Position numbers and translations under genes: made by a program. Below, piece after piece: positions 1 to 5,048 of a DNA stretch of 5,347 nt (the stretch's first letter is position 1; the number at the start of each line of letters is the position of its first letter). Source of the stretch: Oscillospiraceae bacterium (GTDB lineage: Bacteria; Bacillota; Clostridia; Oscillospirales; Oscillospiraceae); assembly GCA_031264545.1 (NCBI GenBank), contig JAISDV010000028.1, positions 1 through 5,347 of the forward strand, in the 5' to 3' direction. The notes beneath the pieces were generated by a model. That model was not told where the DNA came from. It searched no databases and saw only the letters and a program-made list of their open reading frames with translations.

Positions 1-383
1 ACCGGAAGCGCCCGGACGTGAATTTTATTACCTGGTGCGGAAGCGGACCCGTCGTCGCGGCCTCCGCGGCCAAGACCCCGCTTTTTGCCATGCTGGACGA
101 CTTCGCACAGCTTGCGGGAAGGCATATCCTCTGCGCTGACGGAACAGGGGCGGAGGCTGTGACCGCCGCGCTCGGAAAACGCGCGGGCGTGCTTGTGCCC
201 GGCTGCGGCGCGCTCTGCTGCGAAAAAACGGCGTCCGATGTACAGGCGGTCGCGCTTGTTATGGAGAAGAATGCCTATGCGCAGGTCGCAGCCGCGCTTC
301 AGGGTACGCCGCGCCATCTTTCGGCGTTTGACTGTTTCCTCATGAGAGCCGTTTACAAGCTCAGCTATTCTAAGAAAGCGTAA
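1..383 (+). CDS. Class II aldolase/adducin-fold protein, C-terminal part (5' end outside window)
   Basis: The reading frame is open from the first bases of the window (codons from position 3) to a TAA at 381-383, so this is the end of a longer gene. The visible ~126 residues have the class II aldolase fold pattern: 'TPLFAMLDDFAQLAG' (a helix that often follows the substrate-binding half), then 'GVLVPGCGALCCEKTASD', then the long helix 'VQAVALVMEKNAYAQVAAAL' that closes the fold. Family members are cytosolic, usually use a divalent metal held by histidines, and cleave sugar phosphates such as fuculose-1-phosphate or epimerise ribulose-5-phosphate. The third metal histidine normally lies in an 'NHG' motif, which here reads 'PGCG' (198-209). 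This may therefore be the non-catalytic half of a two-domain protein, or a divergent enzyme. The substrate cannot be told. An internal GTG at 18 is not a convincing start. The gene converges on its neighbour, 100 bp away. Confidence 0.65.
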   Translation, partial: RKRPDVNFITWCGSGPVVAASAAKTPLFAMLDDFAQLAGRHILCADGTGAEAVTAALGKRAGVLVPGCGALCCEKTASDVQAVALVMEKNAYAQVAAALQGTPRHLSAFDCFLMRAVYKLSYSKKA

Positions 384-483
384 CCCGCAGGCTTACAGTG
401 CGGAAACGATACAAAGGAACGGCCAATTTTCCGTATGCGCCGCATTTCCGCCGCCGGAGGCTGGTGTACAGCCCTCGTATGCG
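384..483. other. Convergent intergenic spacer without a clear terminator
   Basis: Two genes end facing each other here. The only structures seen are a 5-bp hairpin (GGCTG at 459-463, CAGCC at 469-473), a small ATGC-GCC-GCAT palindrome at 435-445, and an 8-bp direct repeat CGTATGCG (432-439 and 476-483). None is followed by a T-run on either strand, so no intrinsic terminator can be supported. Confidence 0.3.
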
Positions 484-1896
484 TTAATTGCCTTGCAGCT
501 TGACATACCCCGTCTTTTCCACGAGACTTTGCCCCTGCGCGGACAGAATCCAGTCAATCAACCTTTGAGCGTTCCCGGCAACCGCCTTATCTTTATCGGT
601 TTTGTATTCACGCTTAGCGACAGTCACGGCATAAAAGTCAGCGGCAAAGGGATATGTCCCATCCGCGATGGTCTGTGTTGTGGGCGCTACGCCGTCTATA
701 GCGAGCAGCTTCACTTTTTTCATCTCCGCGTCGTTCAGCATGCTCCGGATGTAATAACGGAAGGAATAGCCGATTGCGTTTTTGTAGTTCTTATAATCGG
801 CGATGGCTGTGTACAAGCCCATCATCATTGAATAGATTTGGGTCTCCTTCGGTTCGATTATCGGTGTGCCGCCCATGATCCTCTGTAAGGCGGTCTGGCT
901 TCCGGAACCCTCCGGGCGCTGGTAGGCTTCGATATTGCCCTTGACGCTGCCCTGATCTATGCCGCTCCAGTCGGTTATTTTGCCGGAGTAAACGGCGCGG
1001 ACCTCGTCCTGCGTGAGCCCGTCGATTTTGTTCCTGCTGTTCACGAGAAAGACGAAAGCCTCACTGCCAATAGGCGTGAGTTTGAGTTCCAGACCCCTGT
1101 TTTCAGCCATTCGGCGCTGTTCTCCGGAAACGTCCATCAGGAATACGACATCGGCGTCGCCGTTCAGCAAATTCTCAAACGCGCCCTGGGTGCGGCTGCA
1201 AACGACGGGAGATGCGCTGGCTATCTCATTCCGAAGCTGTTCTTCCGCAAAAGTATCCTCCGGAGCCAAAGCGTATTTTTGCGTGTATTCCTCGTAGGTC
1301 AGCCCGTAGTCGCCCAGATTGTCAGACCAATGATAATTGTCGCCCGCAGGATATGTCGCTTGGACAAAAGCGGCATAGAGCGGATATAAAGCAGTCGCGC
1401 CGTCAAGCCGCGGCAGATTTTCTGACAGCGTCAGCGCAGACGGTTCGTCGAGATTTGCCAAAAGAGAAGCTTCGTCAAACGGCTTGTATTGACGCAGGCT
1501 TATTTCGTTGTCGCCTTCCGGCACTTCCAAAACGCTGTTCTCATAAGCCTGGATTCCCGCAACCGAGCCTGTCACCATGACAAGGACCGCCGCAAGCGAG
1601 ATGGCGGCGACTCGGCGAGGCTTAACGGCAAACGGTTTCCAAATCAACAGCAAGCACAAAAGGAGCAGCCCGCCGCATATTACGAACGTCAGCCAGAGCG
1701 CCGCCGTTCCGAAAATTTGTCTGACCGGGCCGGAATCGGCGAACAGTTCCATAAACAGCCACAGGATGAAAAACATTTCGGCGCAGAGTATGCTGCCGCC
1801 TATCCTGCCGGCAATCTTATTCTTCGTCGCAATCCCCGCTATCCAGGCCGTAAGCGGCAGGCCGACGAATAAAATGATAATTCCTCTCCAAGGCAT
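484..1896 (-). CDS. PstS-like phosphate-binding protein with four N-terminal membrane helices
   Basis: This 470-aa protein has two parts. Residues ~5-22, 34-52, 63-86 and 96-116 are hydrophobic helices. Residues ~121-470 form a periplasmic-binding-protein type 2 domain of the PstS kind, which should lie on the outer face of the membrane. Motifs seen are 'DGATALYPLYAAF' (~165), 'EAFVFLVNSRNKIDGLT' (~279), 'GKITDWSGI' (~305), 'RPEGSGSQTALQRIM' (~327, the phosphate-binding Arg/Ser/Gly loop), 'NAIGYSF' (~373) and 'AQGQSLVEKTGYV' (~453). Classical PstS has one signal peptide or lipobox and ~300 residues. Here no lipobox is seen and the helical block replaces it. No pstC, pstA or pstB is in view, so a sensing or accessory role is as likely as transport. 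The ATG at 1896 is preferred over the TTG at 1902 because GGAG (1906-1909) lies 9 nt before the ATG and only 3 nt before the TTG. The gene is divergent from hppA. Confidence 0.82.
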   Translation of the reverse strand: MPWRGIIILFVGLPLTAWIAGIATKNKIAGRIGGSILCAEMFFILWLFMELFADSGPVRQIFGTAALWLTFVICGGLLLLCLLLIWKPFAVKPRRVAAISLAAVLVMVTGSVAGIQAYENSVLEVPEGDNEISLRQYKPFDEASLLANLDEPSALTLSENLPRLDGATALYPLYAAFVQATYPAGDNYHWSDNLGDYGLTYEEYTQKYALAPEDTFAEEQLRNEIASASPVVCSRTQGAFENLLNGDADVVFLMDVSGEQRRMAENRGLELKLTPIGSEAFVFLVNSRNKIDGLTQDEVRAVYSGKITDWSGIDQGSVKGNIEAYQRPEGSGSQTALQRIMGGTPIIEPKETQIYSMMMGLYTAIADYKNYKNAIGYSFRYYIRSMLNDAEMKKVKLLAIDGVAPTTQTIADGTYPFAADFYAVTVAKREYKTDKDKAVAGNAQRLIDWILSAQGQSLVEKTGYVKLQGN

Positions 1897-1902
1897 GGTC
1901 AA

Positions 1903-2046
1903 TTACTCCGATTCTTTAGCATAGTGGCCTTCAAAGCCGCGAAATCCGTTCTCCTTGTCCTCGTCCCCGTGCCGGATAATCGGCGCATGTTTTGTTCGCA
2001 CGGAGTTTTTGCCCTTTTTGATAGTTCGACGCCGCAAGGCGAACAC
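1903..2046 (-). CDS. Candidate 47-aa leader-type small protein, in frame with the PstS-like gene
   Basis: A minus-strand frame runs from a GTG at 2046 to a TAA at 1905-1903. The product would be basic at its N-terminus ('MFALRRRTIKKGKNS') and mixed-charge at its C-terminus ('GDEDKENGFRGFEGHYAKES'), with no membrane segment, signal peptide or cysteine. AAAAGG (2055-2060) lies 8 nt before the GTG. A second possible start is the GTG at 2001. The stop is in the same frame as the next gene, separated only by TTG-ACC from its ATG. So it is a short upstream cistron, or the remains of a longer N-terminus cut off by a nonsense codon. I do not recognise the family. The residue mix looks like real protein rather than noise, but 47 codons is short and it could belong to a dispersed repeat. 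Confidence 0.4.
   Translation of the reverse strand: MFALRRRTIKKGKNSVRTKHAPIIRHGDEDKENGFRGFEGHYAKESE
1906..1909 (-). promoter_or_regulatory. Ribosome binding site of the PstS-like gene
   Basis: GGAG on the minus strand lies 9 nt before the ATG at 1896. It is read as part of the last two sense codons of the upstream small ORF, whose TAA (1905-1903) follows directly. This arrangement would allow ribosomes ending the small ORF to restart on the larger gene. Confidence 0.55.
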
Positions 2047-2066
2047 CGTGTCAGCCTTTTTGCAGT

Positions 2067-2072
2067 ATTATA
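2067..2072 (-). promoter_or_regulatory. Possible -10 element for the small ORF/PstS-like transcript
   Basis: The minus strand reads TATAAT exactly, 20 nt before the GTG at 2046, with AAAAGG between them. No good -35 hexamer is found at the usual spacing, since that place (about 2089-2096) is occupied by the arm of a perfect palindrome. A start near 2060 would leave a leader of only ~14 nt. Weak on its own. Confidence 0.25.
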
Positions 2073-2088
2073 ACCGATGTATGCGTAT

Positions 2089-2117
2089 AAAAGATAGTTC
2101 CTATGGAACTATCTTTT
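2089..2117. terminator. Perfect 13-bp palindrome with T-run, unit 1 hairpin A (bidirectional terminator-like)
   Basis: Arms AAAAGATAGTTCC (2089-2101) and GGAACTATCTTTT (2105-2117) are exact reverse complements around the 3-nt loop TAT. The right arm ends in a run of five T, and the left arm gives four U when read on the minus strand, so it resembles an intrinsic terminator in both directions. However, it lies between two divergent genes, where there is no known transcript to end. It shares its core, ATAGTTCC-TRT-GGAACTAT, with the hairpin at 2218-2246. Confidence 0.6.
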
Positions 2118-2145
2118 TATAGCTTTCCGCGGGAACGCTATAAAA
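2115..2145. repeat. Interrupted palindrome, unit 1 hairpin B
   Basis: TTTTATAGC (2115-2123) pairs with GCTATAAAA (2137-2145), followed inward by a T/C mismatch and TTCC (2125-2128) with GGAA (2132-2135) around loop GCG. It shares its first bases with the end of hairpin A, so the two structures compete or stack. The inner part GCT-TTCC-GCG-GGAA matches the layout at 2250-2266. Confidence 0.6.
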
Positions 2146-2153
2146 ATTGCCAT

Positions 2154-2172
2154 GCGGCGCTTGCCGCGCCGC
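2154..2172. repeat. GC-rich hairpin
   Basis: GCGGCGC (2154-2160) and GCGCCGC (2166-2172) are exact reverse complements around the 5-nt loop TTGCC. There is no T-run after it. It sits between the two repeated hairpin units and has no counterpart elsewhere in the window. Confidence 0.5.
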
Positions 2173-2186
2173 GGCATTAAATCCAA

Positions 2187-2217
2187 GCGCGTGCGCACGC
2201 AGCGCGCACATGCGCGT
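2187..2217. other. Alternating purine-pyrimidine tract (Z-DNA-prone)
   Basis: Two strictly alternating stretches, 14 nt (2187-2200) and 16 nt (2202-2217), are separated by one base that breaks the phase. They are mostly GC and GT/AC steps. The first contains the 12-bp perfect palindrome GCGTGCGCACGC (2189-2200). Such sequences are known to adopt left-handed DNA under negative supercoiling; whether this one does so is inference. Confidence 0.5.
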
Positions 2218-2246
2218 AAAAAATAGTTCCTGTGGAACTATTTTTT
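2218..2246. terminator. Perfect 13-bp palindrome with T-run, unit 2 hairpin A (bidirectional terminator-like)
   Basis: AAAAAATAGTTCC (2218-2230) and GGAACTATTTTTT (2234-2246) are exact reverse complements around loop TGT. The T-run on the plus strand extends to eight (2241-2248). Compared with 2089-2117, the fifth pair changes from G-C to A-T on both arms together and the loop changes from TAT to TGT. It would stop plus-strand transcripts before the hppA promoter, insulating that gene, and could act on the minus strand as well. Confidence 0.6.
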
Positions 2247-2249
2247 TTA

Positions 2250-2266
2250 GCTTACCATGGGTATGC
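2250..2266. repeat. Small palindrome, unit 2 hairpin B
   Basis: GC (2250-2251), T, TACC (2253-2256), loop ATG, GGTA (2260-2263), T, GC (2265-2266) form a 6-bp interrupted stem. It has the same layout as the inner part of the structure at 2122-2138. The second pair of the inner stem is T-A there and A-T here, a two-sided change that keeps pairing. It lacks the outer 7-bp extension of its partner. Confidence 0.5.
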
Positions 2267-2274
2267 AGTGTTTC

Positions 2275-2292
2275 TAATCATTCGGATGATTA
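2275..2292. repeat. AT-rich palindrome upstream of the hppA promoter
   Basis: TAATCAT (2275-2281) and ATGATTA (2286-2292) are exact reverse complements around TCGG. It lies 64 bp before the -35 element. It has dyad symmetry like a repressor or activator site, but there is nothing to name a regulator; it could equally be a chance hairpin. Confidence 0.35.
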
Positions 2293-2355
2293 CAGATATT
2301 TGTGCTCATTCCACAATTATTTCGAACTTTTCAATGCAACATGTTCAGAAAAAGA

Positions 2356-2384
2356 TTGAAATATGACCACACATCGGTTATCAT
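2356..2384 (+). promoter_or_regulatory. Sigma-70/sigma-A type promoter for hppA
   Basis: TTGAAA (2356-2361) and TATCAT (2379-2384) are separated by exactly 17 nt, each one mismatch from consensus. The expected start is about position 2391, which gives a leader of ~48 nt before the ATG at 2439. The upstream T-run hairpin at 2218-2246 would shield it from read-through. Confidence 0.55.
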
Positions 2385-2391
2385 TGTAAAG

Positions 2392-2410
2392 GCTGAGAAT
2401 ATCGCTCAGC
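2392..2410 (+). promoter_or_regulatory. Hairpin at the expected 5' end of the hppA mRNA
   Basis: GCTGAG (2392-2397) pairs perfectly with CTCAGC (2405-2410) around a 7-nt loop. It begins within a base or two of the predicted transcription start and ends 13 nt before the ribosome binding site. A hairpin so close to the 5' end typically protects an mRNA from 5'-dependent decay. It does not cover the Shine-Dalgarno site, so a translational switch is less likely. Confidence 0.45.
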
Positions 2411-2423
2411 AGAGGAAAATGTG

Positions 2424-2428
2424 AGGAG
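2424..2428 (+). promoter_or_regulatory. Ribosome binding site deciding the hppA start
   Basis: AGGAG lies 10 nt before the ATG at 2439. The in-frame GTG at 2421 has only AGAGGA ending 4 nt upstream and would add six charged residues before the first membrane helix, so the ATG is preferred. Confidence 0.6.
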
Positions 2429-2438
2429 TGAAGAATTC

Positions 2439-4550
2439 ATGCAGAATTTGTTCGGGATAGGCTTTGCCGGCGCATTCATCGCCCTGCTGTACGCCTATGT
2501 TCAGAGCCGCAGGGTACTGTCGTTTTCCGAAGGGAACGACAGTATGCAAAAAATCGCCGCAGCGATACGAAAGGGTGCCAACGCTTATCTCAGGCGCCAG
2601 TACAGGGCTGTCGGCGCTTTTTTTGCGGTTGTGGCCGTCCTGCTCGGCGTATTTGCCTATCTTGGAATGGTTTCAAAATTCGTCCCGTTCGCGTTTATTA
2701 CCGGAGGCATCTATTCCTCTCTTGCCGGATTCATCGGTATGAAGATCGCAACGGCGGCCAACGCGCGCACAGCCAACGCGGCGAGCGAAAGCCTCAACAA
2801 GGGGCTGAAGGTCGCCTTTTCGTCCGGCTCGGTTATGGGCTTCACGGTCGTAGGGCTGGGTGTGCTTGACATCACCGTATGGCTCATGATCCTCTGTTAC
2901 GGCTTCCGCTGCGGCGCCGGCGAAACCGCAAACACGATGGTCATGTTCGGAATGGGTGCTTCCATGGCCGCTCTTTTCGCCCGTGTGGGCGGCGGGATTT
3001 TTACGAAGGCCGCTGATGTCGGCGCTGACCTTGTCGGGAAGGTCGAAGCGGGCATTCCCGAGGATGATCCGAGAAATCCCGCTACCATAGCGGACAACGT
3101 CGGAGATAATGTCGGAGACGTGGCAGGGATGGGCGCAGATCTCTATGAGAGCTATGTCGGTTCGATACTCGCGACTTTTGCCATCGGCGCCACGGCGGGT
3201 TACAGTTGGAACGGCATGTTCCTGTCGCTTGCGCTCGCCGTCGTCGGCATACTCTGCTCCGCGGTCGGCACGCTGTTCATACGGACAGGCGAAAAAGCCT
3301 CGCAAAGGGAGCTGCTCACAACGCTCCGCAAGGGCACATACATCGCCGCGGGTTTAGCCGCTCTCGCCGCCGTGCCCCTCTCCTATCTCATCATGAAAGA
3401 TATTGAGGGCGCGAACTGGTGGGGTATATTGATCGCGATCTTCAGCGGACTGATCGGCGGCTGCCTGATCGGATATTTTACGGAATATTATACCTCTGAT
3501 ACATACAAGCCGACGCAAGAGCTGGCAAGGGCCTCGGAGACCGGTGCGGCCACAGTCATTATCGGCGGCATATCCCTGGGGCTTAAATCGACCCTTGCGC
3601 CTGTGCTGACCGTAAGCGCCGCTGTCATTATCAGCTTTCTGGCCGCGGGCGGAACGCTTGTAACCGCCTCCGAAGGATACGGCGTCTGCTTCAGCCGCGG
3701 GCTTTTCGGCATCGGCATCGCCGCAGTCGGTATGCTCTCAACGCTGGGCATCACACTTGCAACCGACGCCTATGGCCCGGTCGCCGACAATGCGGGCGGC
3801 ATCGCCGAAATGGCCGGTCTCCCAAAAGAGGTGCGCGAGCGCACTGACGCGCTTGACAGCCTCGGAAATACGACCGCTGCGACCGGCAAGGGCTTTGCTA
3901 TCGGTTCAGCCGCGCTTACAGCCCTCGCGCTGCTTGTTTCCTATATCGATATCGCCAAATCCAAGCTTTCCTATACGCTCGATCTTTCGTTAACGAACCC
4001 TTCTGTCCTTATCGGACTTTTTATGGGCGCAATGCTGGTCCTCGTTTTCAGTGCGCTTACGATGAACGCTGTCCGCCGCGCCGCGGAAAATATCGTGGTC
4101 GAGGTGCGCCGTCAGTTCAGGGAGATCAAGGGACTTATGACCGGCGAGGCAGTTCCCGACTACGAATGCTGTGTCGACCTCTGTACAAAGGGCGCACTGC
4201 ATGAAATGGTAAAGCCTTCCGTAATCGCCGTCCTTGTACCCATCGTTACCGGCCTGATCCTCGGTGTTGAAGGCGTTGTCGGCCTATTGGCAAGCACGAC
4301 GGTCGTGGGATTCGTCATGGCGGTCTTTATGTCCAACGCCGGCGGCGCCTGGGATAACGCGAAAAAGTATGTCGAATCGGGCAATCATCGCGGAAAGGGC
4401 AGCGAATGCCATAAGGCTGCCGTCATCGGCGACACCGTAGGCGATCCCTTTAAGGACACGGCCGGTCCAAGCCTGAATATCCTGATAAAGCTCTGCTCCA
4501 CGGTTTCGATCGTGTTCTGTGGAATCGTTGCCGCATATTCTATCTTCTGA
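2439..4550 (+). CDS. hppA: K+-dependent, ion-translocating membrane pyrophosphatase (Na+-type)
   Basis: This 703-aa integral membrane enzyme hydrolyses cytosolic PPi to two phosphates and uses the energy to pump ions outward. The family has about 16 helices and the hydropathy fits that. Catalytic motifs are all present: 'DVGADLVGKVE' (193-203), 'DDPRNPATIADNVGDNVGD' (209-227), 'EYYTSDTYKPTQELA' (349-363), 'DAYGPVADNAGGIAEM' (443-458) and 'GDTVGDPFKDTAGPSLN' (664-680). K+ dependence is indicated by 'GNTTAATGKG' (476-485): Ala480 and Gly483 occupy the places held by Lys and Thr in K+-independent enzymes. The ion-selectivity glutamate is in 'ADLYESYVG' (Glu237 directly before Ser-Tyr), the Na+-pump arrangement, not the plant H+-pump one where Glu lies four residues later. 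Asp144 in 'GVLDITVW' recalls the Na+,H+ dual-pumping Bacteroides group, though this is not settled. Length is normal and no key residue is lost. The gene appears monocistronic, with its own promoter. Confidence 0.96.
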   Translation: MQNLFGIGFAGAFIALLYAYVQSRRVLSFSEGNDSMQKIAAAIRKGANAYLRRQYRAVGAFFAVVAVLLGVFAYLGMVSKFVPFAFITGGIYSSLAGFIGMKIATAANARTANAASESLNKGLKVAFSSGSVMGFTVVGLGVLDITVWLMILCYGFRCGAGETANTMVMFGMGASMAALFARVGGGIFTKAADVGADLVGKVEAGIPEDDPRNPATIADNVGDNVGDVAGMGADLYESYVGSILATFAIGATAGYSWNGMFLSLALAVVGILCSAVGTLFIRTGEKASQRELLTTLRKGTYIAAGLAALAAVPLSYLIMKDIEGANWWGILIAIFSGLIGGCLIGYFTEYYTSDTYKPTQELARASETGAATVIIGGISLGLKSTLAPVLTVSAAVIISFLAAGGTLVTASEGYGVCFSRGLFGIGIAAVGMLSTLGITLATDAYGPVADNAGGIAEMAGLPKEVRERTDALDSLGNTTAATGKGFAIGSAALTALALLVSYIDIAKSKLSYTLDLSLTNPSVLIGLFMGAMLVLVFSALTMNAVRRAAENIVVEVRRQFREIKGLMTGEAVPDYECCVDLCTKGALHEMVKPSVIAVLVPIVTGLILGVEGVVGLLASTTVVGFVMAVFMSNAGGAWDNAKKYVESGNHRGKGSECHKAAVIGDTVGDPFKDTAGPSLNILIKLCSTVSIVFCGIVAAYSIF

Positions 4551-4589
4551 AAAAACATTTCCCATTTATATACGCAGCGAATCAAAGGG

Positions 4590-4630
4590 GCGTGCCGCAA
4601 AACGTTTTTCAAAAACGTAGAGCGGCACGC
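4590..4630. repeat. 41-nt interrupted palindrome downstream of hppA
   Basis: Outer arms GCGTGCCGC (4590-4598) and GCGGCACGC (4622-4630) and inner arms ACGTTTTT (4602-4609) and AAAAACGT (4611-4618) are all exact reverse complements, centred on C4610, with a symmetrical 3-nt internal mismatch (AAA against AGA). It starts 39 nt after the hppA stop. No T-run follows it on either strand, so it is not a standard intrinsic terminator, although the stem could still stabilise the hppA 3' end. It also covers the first possible start codon of the next gene. Confidence 0.65.
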
Positions 4631-5038
4631 TCAAATTATGTGGCGGGCGGCGGGGGTTCCGGAGACGGTGGCGGTCTGACGGCGGAGGGGCAGGCGGCGT
4701 TGGAAGCTTTCCAGAACGGCGACCACAGCGACGCGGTAATCAAAACGTTGATCGGCGCGGGCTATACCCAGAAAACCATTGAGGAAAACGGTTACACGGG
4801 GAACTATTTCAAGAAAGATCCCGGCAAGCCGACGCCCGCGCCGGCGGCGCAGACCGGGCTTCCGGACTTTGGCAGCTCGGCGGTAGCCACCGTGAACGCC
4901 GGCGTCCAGAACGGTCATAGTCCGCAGGAGGTCATAACGGCCGCGAAGAAGGATCTCGCGAGCGGGAAAATCACACAGAAGCAGTATAACGCCATTGTCG
5001 ACGCGGCGCTGAGGTTCGGCACATACAAGACCCAGTAA
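4592..5038 (+). CDS. Protein of unknown function with Gly-rich and Pro-rich linkers and a repeated helical module
   Basis: I do not recognise this ≤148-aa protein. Residues 19-28 are a Gly/Ser linker. Residues ~30-73 hold a module around 'QNGDHSDAVIKTLIGAGYTQ'. Residues 76-92 are a Pro/Ala linker. Residues ~97-140 hold a second module with 'QNGHSPQEVITAAKKDLASG' followed by 'KITQKQYNAIVDAAL'. That last part looks like the short C-terminal helix pairs (SHOCT-like, 'G-x-I-T-x-x-x-Y') that tether proteins, but the match is by eye only. There is no signal peptide or membrane helix. The start is doubtful: the GTG at 4592 lies in the palindrome and has a purine run only 1 nt upstream, the in-frame GTG at 4640 has no Shine-Dalgarno site, and the frame stays open back into hppA. 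The gene may be 5'-truncated. The stop overlaps the ribosome binding site of the next gene, so the two are probably one transcription unit. Confidence 0.55.
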   Translation: MPQNVFQKRRAARSNYVAGGGGSGDGGGLTAEGQAALEAFQNGDHSDAVIKTLIGAGYTQKTIEENGYTGNYFKKDPGKPTPAPAAQTGLPDFGSSAVATVNAGVQNGHSPQEVITAAKKDLASGKITQKQYNAIVDAALRFGTYKTQ

Positions 5039-5042
5039 GGAG
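5037..5042 (+). promoter_or_regulatory. Ribosome binding site of the last gene, overlapping the previous stop
   Basis: AAGGAG overlaps the TAA at 5036-5038 and lies 6 nt before the ATG at 5049. This is the strongest Shine-Dalgarno site in the window, and its overlap with the stop implies coupled translation of the two genes. Confidence 0.75.
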
Positions 5043-5048
5043 CCCTAT

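Noticed and set aside
1013..1924. Several plus-strand ORFs of 94-127 codons opposite the PstS-like gene
   Set aside because: The products are low-complexity, Arg/Ser/Pro-rich and without ribosome sites, while the minus strand encodes a recognisable protein.
2021..2044. Hairpin with GCAA loop (GTTC...GAAC) and an 8-nt match GATAGTTC to unit 1
   Set aside because: The stem has a bulge and lies inside the candidate small ORF; the 8-nt match is not part of a second palindrome and could be chance.
2089..2246. CRISPR array or transposon terminal repeats
   Set aside because: There are only two copies, each itself a palindrome, with no array of equal spacers, no transposase and no target-site duplication.
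2147..2359. 70-codon plus-strand ORF across the palindrome region
   Set aside because: It translates straight through the GC hairpin, the Z-prone tract and the T-run hairpin, has no ribosome site, and overlaps the start of the hppA promoter; the frame is a by-product of the repeats.
2673..3305. 210-codon minus-strand ORF opposite hppA
   Set aside because: It lies wholly within the strongly conserved pyrophosphatase gene and its product is rich in Arg/His/Gly with no domain; it is a shadow of GC-rich codons, as are the other antisense frames over hppA.
4590..4630. Intrinsic terminator of hppA
   Set aside because: The stem is strong but no T-run follows on either strand, so it is listed as a palindrome only.
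4638..4679. ATG at 4638 as the start of the Gly-rich gene
   Set aside because: It is in another frame and reaches a stop within 14 codons.
4631..4918. 95-codon minus-strand ORF opposite the Gly-rich gene
   Set aside because: It is Arg-rich with no start signal and mirrors the plus-strand reading frame.
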